Assembly (NCBI GenBank): GCA_031270865.1
Contig: JAISWI010000010.1
Location: 1 to 61,825, forward strand
From: Oscillospiraceae bacterium
GTDB taxonomy: Bacteria > Bacillota > Clostridia > Christensenellales > Aristaeellaceae
Direction: 5' to 3'
DNA: 61,825 bases
Below, piece by piece: positions 1 through 9,610 of the stretch. The notes beneath the pieces were generated by a model. It searched no databases, was not told where the DNA came from, and was given only the letters and a program-made list of their open reading frames with translations. The position numbers were made by a program, and so were the translations under genes. Each line of letters begins with the position of its first letter. Position 1 is the first letter of the stretch.

Positions 1-570
1 ATTATCCGCCTGGTTGCTTGTGGACGTGTTCAAGCGAAACGCGTATGTAGACGTGCCCGCGGCGGGCGGCGCGGTTACATAATCCCATTTCAGCGTGCCG
101 GTAGTTCCTGGCGCGACCAAGTTACCGTTCTGCGGCACGGCATACCACAGCGTACTGGACGCCGTCTCGTTGACTGCCAGCGCGGAATTGTTGTCCTGGA
201 TAAGTTGGATCTCACCGGCTACGCAGCGATACCCGCTTACCCACTCGTAGACGTTCCCGTTGAGGTCCCATATCCCGCTCATCTGGCCGTTGTGCGACCA
301 TGTGACGGGGCCGGAACCCGTCGCGACGCGAAGCGTCTGACCGGTGCTGCCGTCCTTGGTTGTCGTCAAACCGTTCACGCCCGGCGTGTTGACGTCGCTG
401 CCGTAGCTATTGTTACCCTGCGGCATGCTGTTGTTCTTCCGGCACCACAGCGCGATCGCCGCCCACTCAGCGTTGCTCATGAGGTACCAGCCGGAGCCTT
501 TCGCCTCGCAAGCGGCCTTAGCGTCGTCGAACGTTATACTGGCTCGGGGATCGCGCTGGAGGTGAAGGCG
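1..570 (-). pseudogene. Formylglycine-generating-enzyme/C-type-lectin-fold (SUMF1-like) protein, incomplete
   Basis: An open minus-strand frame runs off the left edge. Read 5' to 3' on the minus strand it contains DPRASITFDDAKAACEAKG, then YLMSNAEWAAIALWCRK, then SGIWDLNGNVYEWVSGYR, a series typical of the FGE-sulfatase (SUMF1/EgtB/PvdO) fold. This fold occurs in phage-associated and diversity-generating-retroelement target proteins of Clostridia as well as in true formylglycine enzymes. The N-terminal side stops looking like the family near 565-570, with no start codon or ribosome binding site, and the next DNA codes for a different protein on the other strand. I infer truncation by a rearrangement there. 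The C-terminus lies beyond base 1, so it cannot be judged. The fold is well supported; the function is unknown. Confidence 0.6.
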
Positions 571-571
571 A

Positions 572-1816
572 GAACAATCAATGATGAGCGTAGAAAAAGT
601 CATAAGAACGAAGCCAGAAACGCAACAGTTCTTATGAATGAGCTGATTGAAAAGCCCATTGAGGACGTACGCCGTAAAGAGTATGAAAAACAGGGGGATG
701 AATACAAACGCAGGGCAGAAGCGCAGTATTTTGCTTGTCTGGTATGTCTTGAGTGGTTTGAAACGCTTCGGAATGAATTGGAGAAATTTGCGGATCAGTG
801 GTTTGAGATCGTCCCAAAAGGATTCAGTGGATCGGTTCCCAGACTCACGCAGCACGATATATTCTGGCAAGATCGTCTTCTTGACAGAGCTACAATGCAA
901 CTACAATACACAATTAACCATATCCGCGCGACAAAGATCATACAGAGTACTGGTTTGTATGGCCAGCAAACTTCATCGGTAGGAACTAGGAGTGTATATA
1001 ATCAACAGCTTGTTTTTATCAGGGAGTTGATACAGAACACGCTCGATGCCGCAAAAATCCAGCTGTTCCGTGACTTAAGGAATGGTTTGCACGGCTCTCC
1101 GCTATCGATTTTCGACAATAAGCTGAATAACTGGCGCGCTGGATGTAATGTGGGCTTTAGGTGATTATCAGCGCCGCAGCGCTGTTGAGATTCACATCAA
1201 TTATATCCAGCGAAAGAAACCCATAAAACCATAGGCAGCAATAAATGATGTAAAATTGATTACGATGACGATATTAAACTGATTTTTAAGATTGCGGACA
1301 GCGGAACAGGCATAACGGATAAATCCTTATCAAGTATGAGCAAGATTAGAGAGCCGCGCCCCAGAGAGCTTCGCGAGGAAATAGAATCTATGCCCGAATG
1401 GTTGAAACCCGTCGGGGCGTTCGGAATAGGAACGCAAAGCGTTTTTGGTATAGCGCATGAATTCCACGCGAAATCCGTATCCCGTGAAGATCATAAAGAG
1501 CGAGATATTTATAAGCGATACAGCGAAGAACATGTTTCGAAGGAGTCTTTGATAATTTTTTAGACTGGTATGATGCCAAAGACTCAATAGGACTGCCAAG
1601 ATCTCATTTCAAGGATCATTCACCATTTAAAGAAAATGATAATAATATATAATCACCGTGCTGGTATAATCTTGATGGGCTGATTCAATGCGTCAAGGCA
1701 CAAGAGCAATATACAGTTCCAGTTATTCCTCAGATCGAAATTGGGTATTACGAGATAGATAAAGAAAAGAATCGATGTCTAGCGTCTGTGTTTAGTGTAA
1801 AGCGCAGCAAATAACG
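572..1816 (+). pseudogene. HSP90-like (GHKL) ATPase gene, broken by several frameshifts and stops
   Basis: Protein-like plus-strand segments follow one another in shifting frames. 572-1164 ends with FIRELIQNTLDAAKIQLFRD, which resembles the N-box helix of HSP90-like ATPases. About 1184-1230 reads VEIHINYIQRKKPIKP. 1258-1563 carries IADSGTGITDKSLS (a G1-box-like DxGxG) and VGAFGIGTQSVFGIAHEF (a G2-like GxGxxS). About 1660-1814 reads as a further segment ending in a stop. Stops at 1162, 1231 and 1561 and the frame changes between segments show decay. The stretch is richer in AT than the operons to the right, which fits foreign origin. The original protein would have been a large ATP-binding protein of unknown role. 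Confidence 0.55.
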
Positions 1817-1975
1817 TTCGGGCAACTGTTGCGTCAGAGCGCAGGCCATCCATGTCAGCGCGGAAGCAGAGTATCCTTCATCGCCGGTTCTTTCCCATTC
1901 CCAGCCAAGGAGGATGGCGAGCTGTTGAGCCACCTCTTTTCCCTTCGTCGGGGGAGTTTGGTCTTTCAATCGACC

Positions 1976-2017
1976 GAGTCATTTTGTCTCTCACCTTAGC
2001 GAGGGACAAAATGACTC
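1976..2017. repeat. Strong inverted repeat (hairpin)
   Basis: GAGTCATTTTGTC (1976-1988) and GACAAAATGACTC (2005-2017) are perfect inverted copies. With one G-T pair the stem extends to 17 bp around an 8-base loop. It lies 50 bp beyond the end of the esterase gene and may stop transcription arriving on the minus strand, although no T-run follows. It could also be the end of a small mobile element. Confidence 0.6.
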
Positions 2018-2066
2018 CGAAACTATCCGTGTTTTCATGTTGGTTGGTAACAGATCTCATCGACTA

Positions 2067-2990
2067 CTAGTGAGCATTGATAAAACTGATTGTATTTTGT
2101 AGCACCTCCATGCTCTCCTTAGTCTTAGTTCCAGTCGGAGGGAAGGCGTGGAAAGCGTTCTTATACGGGTAAAACTCAAAGTCAATCCCTGCCTTTTCAA
2201 GCTTTTCGGCAAACACTACGGAATCATCGTAGAGTATTTCGCCCACGTCCGCAACCAGCATCGTAGGTGGAAAATCTGTTAAATCATCCGCATAAATGGG
2301 CGATAAATAAGGATTTTTCAAATCCTGGTTCGGCGCGTAAAGTGGAGCTAAGGCGGCATGAAGGCCTGCGCCAATTTGTATGTCAGTCTTTGCGTTTTGA
2401 GCATGGCTCACTAGTCCGCCTGTGCAATCAAGAGCGGCGCTGTAAGCGATGATCGCGCTCGGTTTCTTTACGCCTTCGGCGACGCATCGCAACCCCAAAG
2501 CGATTGCTAAATTACCGCCCGCGCTCTCGCCACACAGCGCGATCTTGCTCCCGGGGTGTTTGCCGGCGATATGCTTATACACATTGAAACAATCGTCAAA
2601 CCCCGCCGGATACGGGTTTTCTGGCGCGCAGCGGTATGATATAGTATATACAATTGATCTTGACATATCGGCCAGGAACGAAGCGAACCCTCGCGACGTT
2701 CTGACAGAACCGGTTGTAAAACCGCCGCCATGAATGTGAAAGATAATATTGTCGGTTTTGACAACCGCTGGAGTCAAGACTTCTATCTCCACACCGTCAA
2801 CAAAGCCGTCAGTATAAGAGACGCCTTTTGCAACAGGCATCATCATCTGGGCTTTGTCGGCGATCTTCCTGATCTTGGCGTAATTCATTCTGCTAGGCCT
2901 GTTGCTTCCCATCCTTATTCCCATCACTTTGATGATAAGGCGCGTTCTTTTCATCGCGAAGCTGCGGGCGGCGGTGACCTCGTGAACCAT
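2067..2990 (-). CDS. Alpha/beta-hydrolase esterase of the hormone-sensitive lipase family
   Basis: This is a 307-residue probable carboxylesterase that hydrolyses short acyl esters in the cytoplasm. The family marks are clear: the oxyanion-hole motif HGGG at about residues 87-90, the nucleophile elbow GESAG at 154-158 with Ser156, a late aspartate in VADVGE and the catalytic histidine in FHAFP near the C-terminus. I chose the ATG at 2990 because AAGGAGG stands 6 bases upstream; an earlier ATG at 3044 has no such site. The gene follows a sugar-uptake operon on the same strand but has its own promoter-like sequence and a hairpin in front, so it may be separately transcribed. It could remove acetyl or other ester groups from imported sugars; that role is inferred only from position. 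Confidence 0.85.
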   Translation of the reverse strand: MVHEVTAARSFAMKRTRLIIKVMGIRMGSNRPSRMNYAKIRKIADKAQMMMPVAKGVSYTDGFVDGVEIEVLTPAVVKTDNIIFHIHGGGFTTGSVRTSRGFASFLADMSRSIVYTISYRCAPENPYPAGFDDCFNVYKHIAGKHPGSKIALCGESAGGNLAIALGLRCVAEGVKKPSAIIAYSAALDCTGGLVSHAQNAKTDIQIGAGLHAALAPLYAPNQDLKNPYLSPIYADDLTDFPPTMLVADVGEILYDDSVVFAEKLEKAGIDFEFYPYKNAFHAFPPTGTKTKESMEVLQNTISFINAH

Positions 2991-3024
2991 AATAAACCTC
3001 CTTCGACTCGTTCTTGATAGACCC

Positions 3025-3052
3025 ATCATACACATCAAACCCAACCGTTCAA
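3025..3052 (-). promoter_or_regulatory. Candidate promoter of the esterase gene
   Basis: On the minus strand TTGAAC (3047-3052) and TATGAT (3025-3030) are 16 bases apart. They lie just upstream of the esterase ribosome binding site and downstream of a hairpin. Confidence 0.45.
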
Positions 3053-3082
3053 CCGATGGGCGCGGATCCAGTCAAACCGGAC

Positions 3083-3105
3083 GGCGGCTAAATGATATAG
3101 CCGCC
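3083..3105 (-). terminator. Hairpin between the sugar operon and the esterase
   Basis: GGCGGCTA (3083-3090) pairs with TAGCCGCC (3098-3105) around a 7-base loop. It follows the stop codon of the upstream gene (3193). The T-run after it is poor, so termination is possible but not certain. Confidence 0.4.
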
Positions 3106-3192
3106 CAAATTGAAAACGCGTCGCCTTCGCGAGTCTGTCCGCGTTTCCAAGCCAGGCGACTCATCATATAATCCAGTGGGACGGCGACAGCG

Positions 3193-4770
3193 TCATTTCT
3201 CCATATCCTCAATACGGATCGTCTTGCCGTTGTACCGCGCAAAACCTCTAGACGCGGGTAACCCATCCTCAGCCGTGTCATAGGAAAGCGACGTCGGACT
3301 GTCCCAATCCTTGCGGATGAAGGTAAGGCGCAAGTCCATCTCCCCTTCATCCTCGCCGTTGAGCGTGATTTTGGATTGGTAGATTGTGTTGCCGACGCGC
3401 GCGTCATTGGCGATGAACTCCGCGCCGTTTAGGAACGAGCGGCCATCGTCGCTGTAATCGTGGTAGCTGATCCTCGCGCTGCCCATGCCGGCTGTGGTAA
3501 ACTCAGCATATCCGCTGTGTTTACCTATGAAATTGCCATGATCGGGCATCGCAAACCCAGACGGCTCGAACGCGTCTATTGATCCCGCATACGGCGGCGC
3601 GTCAGGCGTAACCACTGCGGGAACAGCGGCGCCTGGCTTATAGTCGAGCAAATGAGCCGCGCGGACGCGTCCTTTGCCGCCGCCGCGCGTAACCTCAGGC
3701 CACATGACTGACATCCCGGATGGATGCCACGACATCGGCGAGTGATAGATGAAGTCGCTTGTGAAATCATTGAGCGGCACGCCGAAATACGCAGGATCTG
3801 CTTTTGATCGAGCAATGTCTATCAGCGCAGGCCCGATATTCCCTTTGCGGAACTTACGAACGCCGGCTACCGCGTAGAGGTATACATGGAACGCCAGCCC
3901 CATCGTAACCAAAAGCGCGTATGGGCGAGGCAGCAACCCCAGTATCGCGAAGTTCGTGCCTGGTGAGTTGCGCGTACTCATGGTAATGCCGAGTTTCTCA
4001 TCCGGGGAGTAGATCGTCGTCTCGTCGTAGCCTGGTTGGTTGGTTACCGGTATAACAGCGTCGCTGGTTAAGTCCTGCTCCACAGAACCCGGCAGCGCCC
4101 CGCCTATCGCGCCGACAAGCGACAAACCCAATCCGCCATGTATAAACTGCTTAATCTCACCGCCGCGCATCGGCTTGATTCTATAGCAGCCGGCGTTCTG
4201 GGGATCATCCTCCATAACGTCCATACTGGAGATAACACATGCGCTGTGAATCTCATATAAGCCGCCAACCTTCCCCAATACGCCGAGAAAGTTCAACGCG
4301 CCGCCCACCTTGTACAGCGTCGTCCAGGCGACGTGCCTGTTATCTGGAGCGACGACAATCTCTGACCAATGCCGCATGACGCGCGGGTCGTCGACTACCC
4401 GCGAAGGATACCGTACACGCACAAGCGCGGCTGACTTGCATGATCCAAAGTCTGGCGGGCATTCCAATATGTAATCGCCGAGAAATACGCGCGTGTTATC
4501 CGCGAACGGCATCAGGCGAAGTCCGCCGTTGGCTGTAGGATGCGCTGGGACGCTGTCCGCGAAAATATCATGGAAGTTGGAACCGTCATCGTCCATCACG
4601 GCGATGTGATAATAGTCTTTATTGGAATCCGCTTCCCCCGGAAGCTGGTAACCAAGCAGGATGTGCCCAGAGGCAGTATAAATCGGGTGATATGGGTTCG
4701 TTACATACTCCGGCAGAGGAATATTAGTCAACTCAATACGCCCGATGCCTTTTCCACCTTCGATAATCAT
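3193..4770 (-). CDS. Hypothetical protein with beta-propeller (TolB/PD40-like) features
   Basis: This 525-residue protein has no clear relative that I recognise. It is rich in beta-type segments with phrases such as HIAVMDDDGSNFHD and MSWHPSGMSVMWPE, which resemble blades of TolB/PD40 propellers that read as value, date and unit tables. There is no signal peptide. The middle has one hydrophobic stretch (around LLVTMGLAFHVYLYAVAG) that could be a buried strand or a membrane segment. I chose the ATG at 4770, which has AAAGGAG upstream; the ATG at 4803 overlaps poor sequence. It sits in the sugar transporter operon directly after the LplC-type permease, so a role in handling the imported carbohydrate (for example a lyase or epimerase with a propeller fold) is plausible but unproven. 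Confidence 0.7.
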   Translation of the reverse strand: MIIEGGKGIGRIELTNIPLPEYVTNPYHPIYTASGHILLGYQLPGEADSNKDYYHIAVMDDDGSNFHDIFADSVPAHPTANGGLRLMPFADNTRVFLGDYILECPPDFGSCKSAALVRVRYPSRVVDDPRVMRHWSEIVVAPDNRHVAWTTLYKVGGALNFLGVLGKVGGLYEIHSACVISSMDVMEDDPQNAGCYRIKPMRGGEIKQFIHGGLGLSLVGAIGGALPGSVEQDLTSDAVIPVTNQPGYDETTIYSPDEKLGITMSTRNSPGTNFAILGLLPRPYALLVTMGLAFHVYLYAVAGVRKFRKGNIGPALIDIARSKADPAYFGVPLNDFTSDFIYHSPMSWHPSGMSVMWPEVTRGGGKGRVRAAHLLDYKPGAAVPAVVTPDAPPYAGSIDAFEPSGFAMPDHGNFIGKHSGYAEFTTAGMGSARISYHDYSDDGRSFLNGAEFIANDARVGNTIYQSKITLNGEDEGEMDLRLTFIRKDWDSPTSLSYDTAEDGLPASRGFARYNGKTIRIEDMEK

Positions 4771-4810
4771 GGATATATACGCTCCTTTCGATCTTCTCCG
4801 CATTGCCCGC

Positions 4811-5731
4811 TCATTCTTTCACGCCGCCCAGCAGCAGCCCCTTCTCAAAGCGCTTCTGGAAGAATGGGAACGCGGCGAGGATGGGCAGTGTCGCCGCGAC
4901 AATAACGGCGTACTGGATGAGCAGGCGGTTGTAATCAGGGCTTGACATCTGAAGCGCCGTCTCGTTATCCGCCACCATCTGCCTTATCCACAGTTGCAGC
5001 GGCCATTTATCGCGCGAGCTTGTGACATATATGGATGCCGGAAACCATGAGTTCCACTGTAAGACAACGCTGTTCAGGATAACTACGGTGGTTAGGTTCA
5101 CGCATTGGGGAAGCATCACCTTAAGCATGGCGCGGGCGTGGCCCGCGCCGTCAATCCTCGCCGCCTCCACCGACGATTGAGGCACGCCCTTGAACGCGTT
5201 CATCATCAGCAGTATGAAGAACGCGTTTGTGCACCCGGGGATCATCAGCGCCCAACGTGTTCCCACCCATCCCAGGGAGTGGATCACCATGTAGCTGGGC
5301 ACCAACCCGCCGCTGAACATTGTCGTAAACAGCGTCACGAGCGTCAGCGGCACACGCAGCCGACTCTCCCGGCTTAGGGCGTACCCGGCGGTTATATTAA
5401 GCGCCATGCCAAACATCGGGCCTGCGGCGACATACAGCAGCGTGTTCGCGTAACCTTTCAGGATGGCCATGTTGCTGAATACCAGGCGGTAGCCGGCGAA
5501 GTTAGGCTTGATCCCGGCGGGCAGCATCAGCGCTCCTTCAACCTCCAGCATCCTGCGCCCATCGGAGAGCGACGCCATCATCACATGCCATACCGGCACG
5601 ACGCAGCACAGCGTGACAACGACTAGGGCCGCGTGTATTATAATGTCGGCCAGCATGCCCAGCGGCGTCCGGGTCTCCACCATTCCTTCGCGGCGCCGCG
5701 CGGCTTTTACGCGTAGAGCTCGCCCATCCAT
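4811..5731 (-). CDS. Carbohydrate ABC transporter permease, LplC/YtcP (AraQ) type
   Basis: This 306-residue inner-membrane permease carries six predicted hydrophobic segments. The cytoplasmic EAA loop reads EAARIDGAGHARAMLKVMLP, the contact site for the ATPase subunit. Phrases such as MFSGGLVPSYMVIHSLGWVGT and the C-terminal EKGLLLGGVKE are hallmarks of the LplC/YtcP group that import complex oligosaccharides. The ATG at 5731 has GGGGAGG 9 bases upstream. It is the partner of the LplB-type permease just before it, 21 bp away. No ATPase gene is in the operon; such transporters usually share a multi-sugar ATPase (MsmX type) coded elsewhere. Confidence 0.92.
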   Translation of the reverse strand: MDGRALRVKAARRREGMVETRTPLGMLADIIIHAALVVVTLCCVVPVWHVMMASLSDGRRMLEVEGALMLPAGIKPNFAGYRLVFSNMAILKGYANTLLYVAAGPMFGMALNITAGYALSRESRLRVPLTLVTLFTTMFSGGLVPSYMVIHSLGWVGTRWALMIPGCTNAFFILLMMNAFKGVPQSSVEAARIDGAGHARAMLKVMLPQCVNLTTVVILNSVVLQWNSWFPASIYVTSSRDKWPLQLWIRQMVADNETALQMSSPDYNRLLIQYAVIVAATLPILAAFPFFQKRFEKGLLLGGVKE

Positions 5732-5752
5732 GATGTAAGCCTCCCCGTTTTG

Positions 5753-6712
5753 TTAGAACAGTGAATACGCGGTGAGCCTGCGGTTCATAGCGTTCGATAA
5801 AAGTAGCAGCGCAGTCGCTACAAGCGACTGGAACAACCCCGACGCCGCCGACAGTCCGTAGTTGATCGACGATCCGAACGCCATACGATACGTGTATGTT
5901 GATATAACATCGGCTACGTCATACGTTCGCGGCATGTACAGCAGCAGAATTTTATCGAAACCTGACATAAATACCGTACCGACCCGCAAAGTCAGCATCA
6001 TGATGATCATCGGCTTTATGGATGGTATGGTGATCGAGACGATCCGCCGGAACCTCCCCGCGCCGTCGATGGCAGCGGCCTCGTGCAGATCGCCGTTGAC
6101 CGCGCTTATCGCGGCGACATACACAATCGACCCGTAACCCGTCCCCTGCCATATATCAGTGAAACAGTTGATAAGCCAGAACACGGGCAGGTTTGGGTTT
6201 GCAAGCCAGTTCTGCTTGGGCAAACCCAACGCGCTGAGCAGCAGCGTCACGCCGCCTTCACGCGCCAGGAAGAAGCGCGCAAGCTGGCACACCACCATCG
6301 TGGACACAAAGAACGGCATGTATGTAATCGTCTGCGTTATGCGCTTGAACCGCTTGTTCCTGACCTCGCACAGGACCAGCGCGAGCAGGATTGGCGCGAT
6401 GAAGCCGATCGTCAGGTTCAGCAGCGCCATGCCGACAGTGTTGCGCATAACCAACCCGAACGTCTCGCCTGTGAACAGGTCGATGAAGTTATCGAAACCA
6501 ATCCACCTGCTGCCGAACACACCGCGCCTGATATTGAAATCCTCGAACGCGATGGCAACGCCAAACATCGGTATATAGTGGAATATAACCAGGTAACACA
6601 GCGTCGGCGCATAGAGCAGGTAAAGGAAACCGTTGCGCTTTATGTCCTTCTTCCATGGCAGCCTCGCGGGGCTTCTGGCGCTGCGCATAGGCTCGGCGCG
6701 TTGTGCGTACAT
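5753..6712 (-). CDS. Carbohydrate ABC transporter permease, LplB type
   Basis: This 319-residue membrane permease pairs with the LplC-type subunit downstream. Characteristic features are the opening YLLYAPTLCYLVIFHYIPMFGV, the segment IGFDNFIDLF, and the EAA loop HEAAAIDGAGRFRRIVSITIP. It ends in AYSLF, as LplB proteins commonly do. The ATG at 6712 has AAGGAG 6 bases upstream; an earlier in-frame GTG at 6727 overlaps that site and is unlikely. The gene follows the secreted protein at 6796-7776 in the same transcript. Confidence 0.92.
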   Translation of the reverse strand: MYAQRAEPMRSARSPARLPWKKDIKRNGFLYLLYAPTLCYLVIFHYIPMFGVAIAFEDFNIRRGVFGSRWIGFDNFIDLFTGETFGLVMRNTVGMALLNLTIGFIAPILLALVLCEVRNKRFKRITQTITYMPFFVSTMVVCQLARFFLAREGGVTLLLSALGLPKQNWLANPNLPVFWLINCFTDIWQGTGYGSIVYVAAISAVNGDLHEAAAIDGAGRFRRIVSITIPSIKPMIIMMLTLRVGTVFMSGFDKILLLYMPRTYDVADVISTYTYRMAFGSSINYGLSAASGLFQSLVATALLLLSNAMNRRLTAYSLF

Positions 6713-6795
6713 GGCTTTCTCCTTCACCCTGGTAATGGTGTATTGCGCTTCCGCGCGTCGGAGCGGGTTTCAACCCGCTCCGCCAACGTGTTAAG

Positions 6796-7776
6796 CTACG
6801 GGCCCGCGTTCGCTGTGACGGGCACTGTCACATCCGAAACGCCGTCGTTGAGCGTCAATTCGATGACAGCTGTCATCGTGGCCATGTCCAGCTTTGACGC
6901 GTACTCAACGTCTGTGATGGTGAGCGTGATATCAAGCCCACTCATAGACCACGAGCCGTTCAGGGGACTTTTCGTTCCGGCGTAGGCTAGTTCACCCTCC
7001 GCGACGCCGCTGTCATAGCAGGTGATGGTTGCGTCCATATCACCATACGCGCCTTTTGCCGATCCAGTGAATACCAGCCGCGCCTCGCCCTTCGCGCCGC
7101 GGTTTTTCAGGAGATATTCCGTACCGTCTGGAGCTGTATACAGGGCGGTGTTTCCATCCTCGCTCACGGCGACGTTGTATGTTCCGCCGGTGTCCGCGTC
7201 TGTTAGCGTGTAGACTAACCCGTCGACGGCCCATGTGCCCTCTACATAACTGTCCACTGTATCCTCGAACGTGCCGTTATGCTTGAGCAACAGCTCCGCG
7301 TAGTCGTCGCCGTCAACGATGAAGTCCTGCATGGTGACACCCTGCTCGTCGTCGGGACTATGGCCGCTGTCAGGAACCCACGCGAAATCACGCTCGAATA
7401 AATCGGGCAGGTTCCATAGAACCTCATCATCCAGCGCCATATCCAGGTACGCGCTGCCGTCAGGGTTGGCCAGGCTGACGTATTGCGGCGCGGTCTTCAT
7501 TTCAGGTTCATCAACGCTGCCCGCGTTGTATTCGAGCGGCTGATCAACCAGCGTCCAAAACCCCGCCTTCACCGTCTGTCCGGAATATATCGAAAGATAG
7601 AACACGCCGTTCGGATAAAAATGGAAGTAGTTGCGCAGCTCGCTGTACCCTTCGGGCGTCCAATTGACCTCGAAGACGCCTTGAGCAAGGTCCTCCTTAG
7701 CCAATGGAGTAGCCTGAGCGACGGAGCGCGCCGCAATGAGCAGCAATGAACAGAGGATGGCGGTCAAGCGCTTCAT
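6796..7776 (-). CDS. Secreted protein of unknown function in the sugar operon
   Basis: The 326-residue product starts with a clear signal peptide (KR, then LTAILCSLLLIAARSVAQA), with likely cleavage after AQA. The rest is acidic, rich in Gly, Asp, Thr and aromatic residues, with repeating beta-type segments such as YVEGTWAVDGLVYTLTDADTG and SPLNGSWSMSGLDITLTI, which suggest two or more lipocalin-like or immunoglobulin-like beta modules. AAGGAGG lies 8 bases before the ATG. It is placed between the binding protein and the permeases, so it may help to present the carbohydrate at the cell surface. No enzyme motif is visible. Confidence 0.75.
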   Translation of the reverse strand: MKRLTAILCSLLLIAARSVAQATPLAKEDLAQGVFEVNWTPEGYSELRNYFHFYPNGVFYLSIYSGQTVKAGFWTLVDQPLEYNAGSVDEPEMKTAPQYVSLANPDGSAYLDMALDDEVLWNLPDLFERDFAWVPDSGHSPDDEQGVTMQDFIVDGDDYAELLLKHNGTFEDTVDSYVEGTWAVDGLVYTLTDADTGGTYNVAVSEDGNTALYTAPDGTEYLLKNRGAKGEARLVFTGSAKGAYGDMDATITCYDSGVAEGELAYAGTKSPLNGSWSMSGLDITLTITDVEYASKLDMATMTAVIELTLNDGVSDVTVPVTANAGP

Positions 7777-7810
7777 AGAACGAACCTCCTTTTTATATGG
7801 AACAGTCCCA

Positions 7811-9610
7811 TTACTGTGACAGCTGTTCCAGCAAGGTTTGCAGGGCCTGGGTTACTTGGTCAGGTTTGTACTTGTTGACAGCCTTCACCCACGCGTCCCA
7901 GTCTTTATCGCTGAACGGATCCTTACCGCCCATAATGAAATCCGGGACATGCTTGTTCGCGAACTCCGTCACCTGCGTGTTGACCTTTGAATAGAGGTTT
8001 GTGTCGGCTGGGCTAAGCTGCTTTATGAACGAGGTGTTCAGCGTCCCTGTGTTGCTGTATGTCAGCCATACGCGCTGCTGGTCAGCCTTCATGCCTTCGT
8101 TTGGAATCGTGAGCGTTGCGGTCGCGTCAAGCCAGAAGAAACGAATAGGACGCACAGCGTTGGCGAGGCGGTCGTCCGCTTCAATCTCAGGCAGTAACTT
8201 GTACAACTCTCCGTCCGGAGTCTGATTGGCGTAGTACGCGCCTTCCGTGAAACCAAGCCTCGTATACAGCTCGTTGCGCGTCTCCTCATACTGTTCCTTT
8301 GAAAGGCCGAGAATTTTTAGTTTCGCGCCTTCCCGGGAAAACTGCCAATCAAGGAATGTAAACAACGCCGCGAGATCCTTATCCTTCGCTTTATCCGTTA
8401 CGACCGTCGCCTGGCCTTCCAGCGACGCGAGGAACATGGTACGCGGGATAACATTCCGCTCGCTCGCGCTGCCATACACATCGTTGATAGGGTTAGGAGC
8501 GGCGAACACAACGACACCCTTCTTCAAACCTTCGCCGTCGTCCATCCGGTTCAGCAGCTGGGCTTCCAGACCGTACCACAGCCCTACCTTGCCCTGGCGG
8601 ACCTTGGCTTCGTCAGTGCGCCAGAACATCTCGCCCGTGTGCTCGGTGAACGCGGCGTCGACCCAGCCGTTCTTGAACCATGTGGAGAAACACTGCAGGT
8701 ACGCGCGGAAGCCGCCGCCCGTTAGTCCGTATTGGATCTTGCCATCCAGCCCCTTATACCATGTGCCCGCGCTGTTGAAGCCGGTTATAAGGTCGCCTGA
8801 CGCGATAAACCCCGGGTAGAACACGCTCATGCCGTAGCCGTCCTCGATACCCAGCGTATCAATGGCGGTCTTGAAGATACCGAGCATCCATTCCCAGTCG
8901 CTGATCAGTTTCGGGTATGTCTCTCCGCTTGGGAACACCACATCGTCCGTCCAGGAATTCTCATCCGGCGTTCCATCTACCAGCGTCTTTGTAAATCCTC
9001 CCGTGAAAGAGGAGCCGTCCGGCCTTTTCCCGAACTGGATGATCCAGTCGCGCCGATAGCACCAACCGCACCACGGATCGTTCACACCCTCGTAGTAAGA
9101 GTACAGCTGCAGGAACTTAGGCTGCCCGTCCACAACGTTTGTGGCGGTCTGCTTATAATCGGGATGCGCGTCTAGCCACGCCATATAGTTGGGCATGTAC
9201 TGTTCCACATATGGCGTAAGGTCCAGGATGATCCCGTCCTCGTACAATTCGATAACCGAGTCATTGTAGTATGTCAGTTCCATCACGTCGGTGTAGTCTC
9301 CGGTGGCGAGCATCGTGTTGAAATTATCCTGCTCGCTGCCCATGATCGGCACGCGGAAGTCGAAGGACAGGCGTGTTTGGTTCGGTCCCCACGCCTTGGT
9401 CATCAGGTATTCCACGCCAGGGTTCTGCTGGTATGCCTCATAGTACGACACGTCATCGCCGCGGGAGATCCAGTACGAGAAGCTGCTTTCAGGCGCGTCA
9501 GGGGCGGCGTTAACCAAACCGTCGTCCGCCGCGAACGCGCAGGACGATGTAAGGAGCAGCGCCGCGAGCATCGCGCCTATAGCGCGGTAAAGGTTTTTCA
9601 AGCGTTCCAC
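7811..9610 (-). CDS. Extracellular solute-binding protein of a complex-sugar ABC transporter (LplA type)
   Basis: The 599-residue product has an N-terminal signal sequence ending in LLTSSCAFAADDG. The cysteine may be lipid-modified, but the lipobox is not canonical and cleavage after AFA is also possible. The length (about 550-600) and phrases such as YWISRGDDVSYYEAYQQNPG and FDFRVPIMGSEQDNFNTMLATGDYTDVMEL are typical of the large LplA-type binding proteins that work with LplB/LplC permeases. The start is a GTG at 9610 with AGGAGG 7 bases upstream. It is the first gene of the operon and diverges from the AraC-type regulator at 9861, which probably controls it. Confidence 0.88.
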   Translation of the reverse strand: MERLKNLYRAIGAMLAALLLTSSCAFAADDGLVNAAPDAPESSFSYWISRGDDVSYYEAYQQNPGVEYLMTKAWGPNQTRLSFDFRVPIMGSEQDNFNTMLATGDYTDVMELTYYNDSVIELYEDGIILDLTPYVEQYMPNYMAWLDAHPDYKQTATNVVDGQPKFLQLYSYYEGVNDPWCGWCYRRDWIIQFGKRPDGSSFTGGFTKTLVDGTPDENSWTDDVVFPSGETYPKLISDWEWMLGIFKTAIDTLGIEDGYGMSVFYPGFIASGDLITGFNSAGTWYKGLDGKIQYGLTGGGFRAYLQCFSTWFKNGWVDAAFTEHTGEMFWRTDEAKVRQGKVGLWYGLEAQLLNRMDDGEGLKKGVVVFAAPNPINDVYGSASERNVIPRTMFLASLEGQATVVTDKAKDKDLAALFTFLDWQFSREGAKLKILGLSKEQYEETRNELYTRLGFTEGAYYANQTPDGELYKLLPEIEADDRLANAVRPIRFFWLDATATLTIPNEGMKADQQRVWLTYSNTGTLNTSFIKQLSPADTNLYSKVNTQVTEFANKHVPDFIMGGKDPFSDKDWDAWVKAVNKYKPDQVTQALQTLLEQLSQ

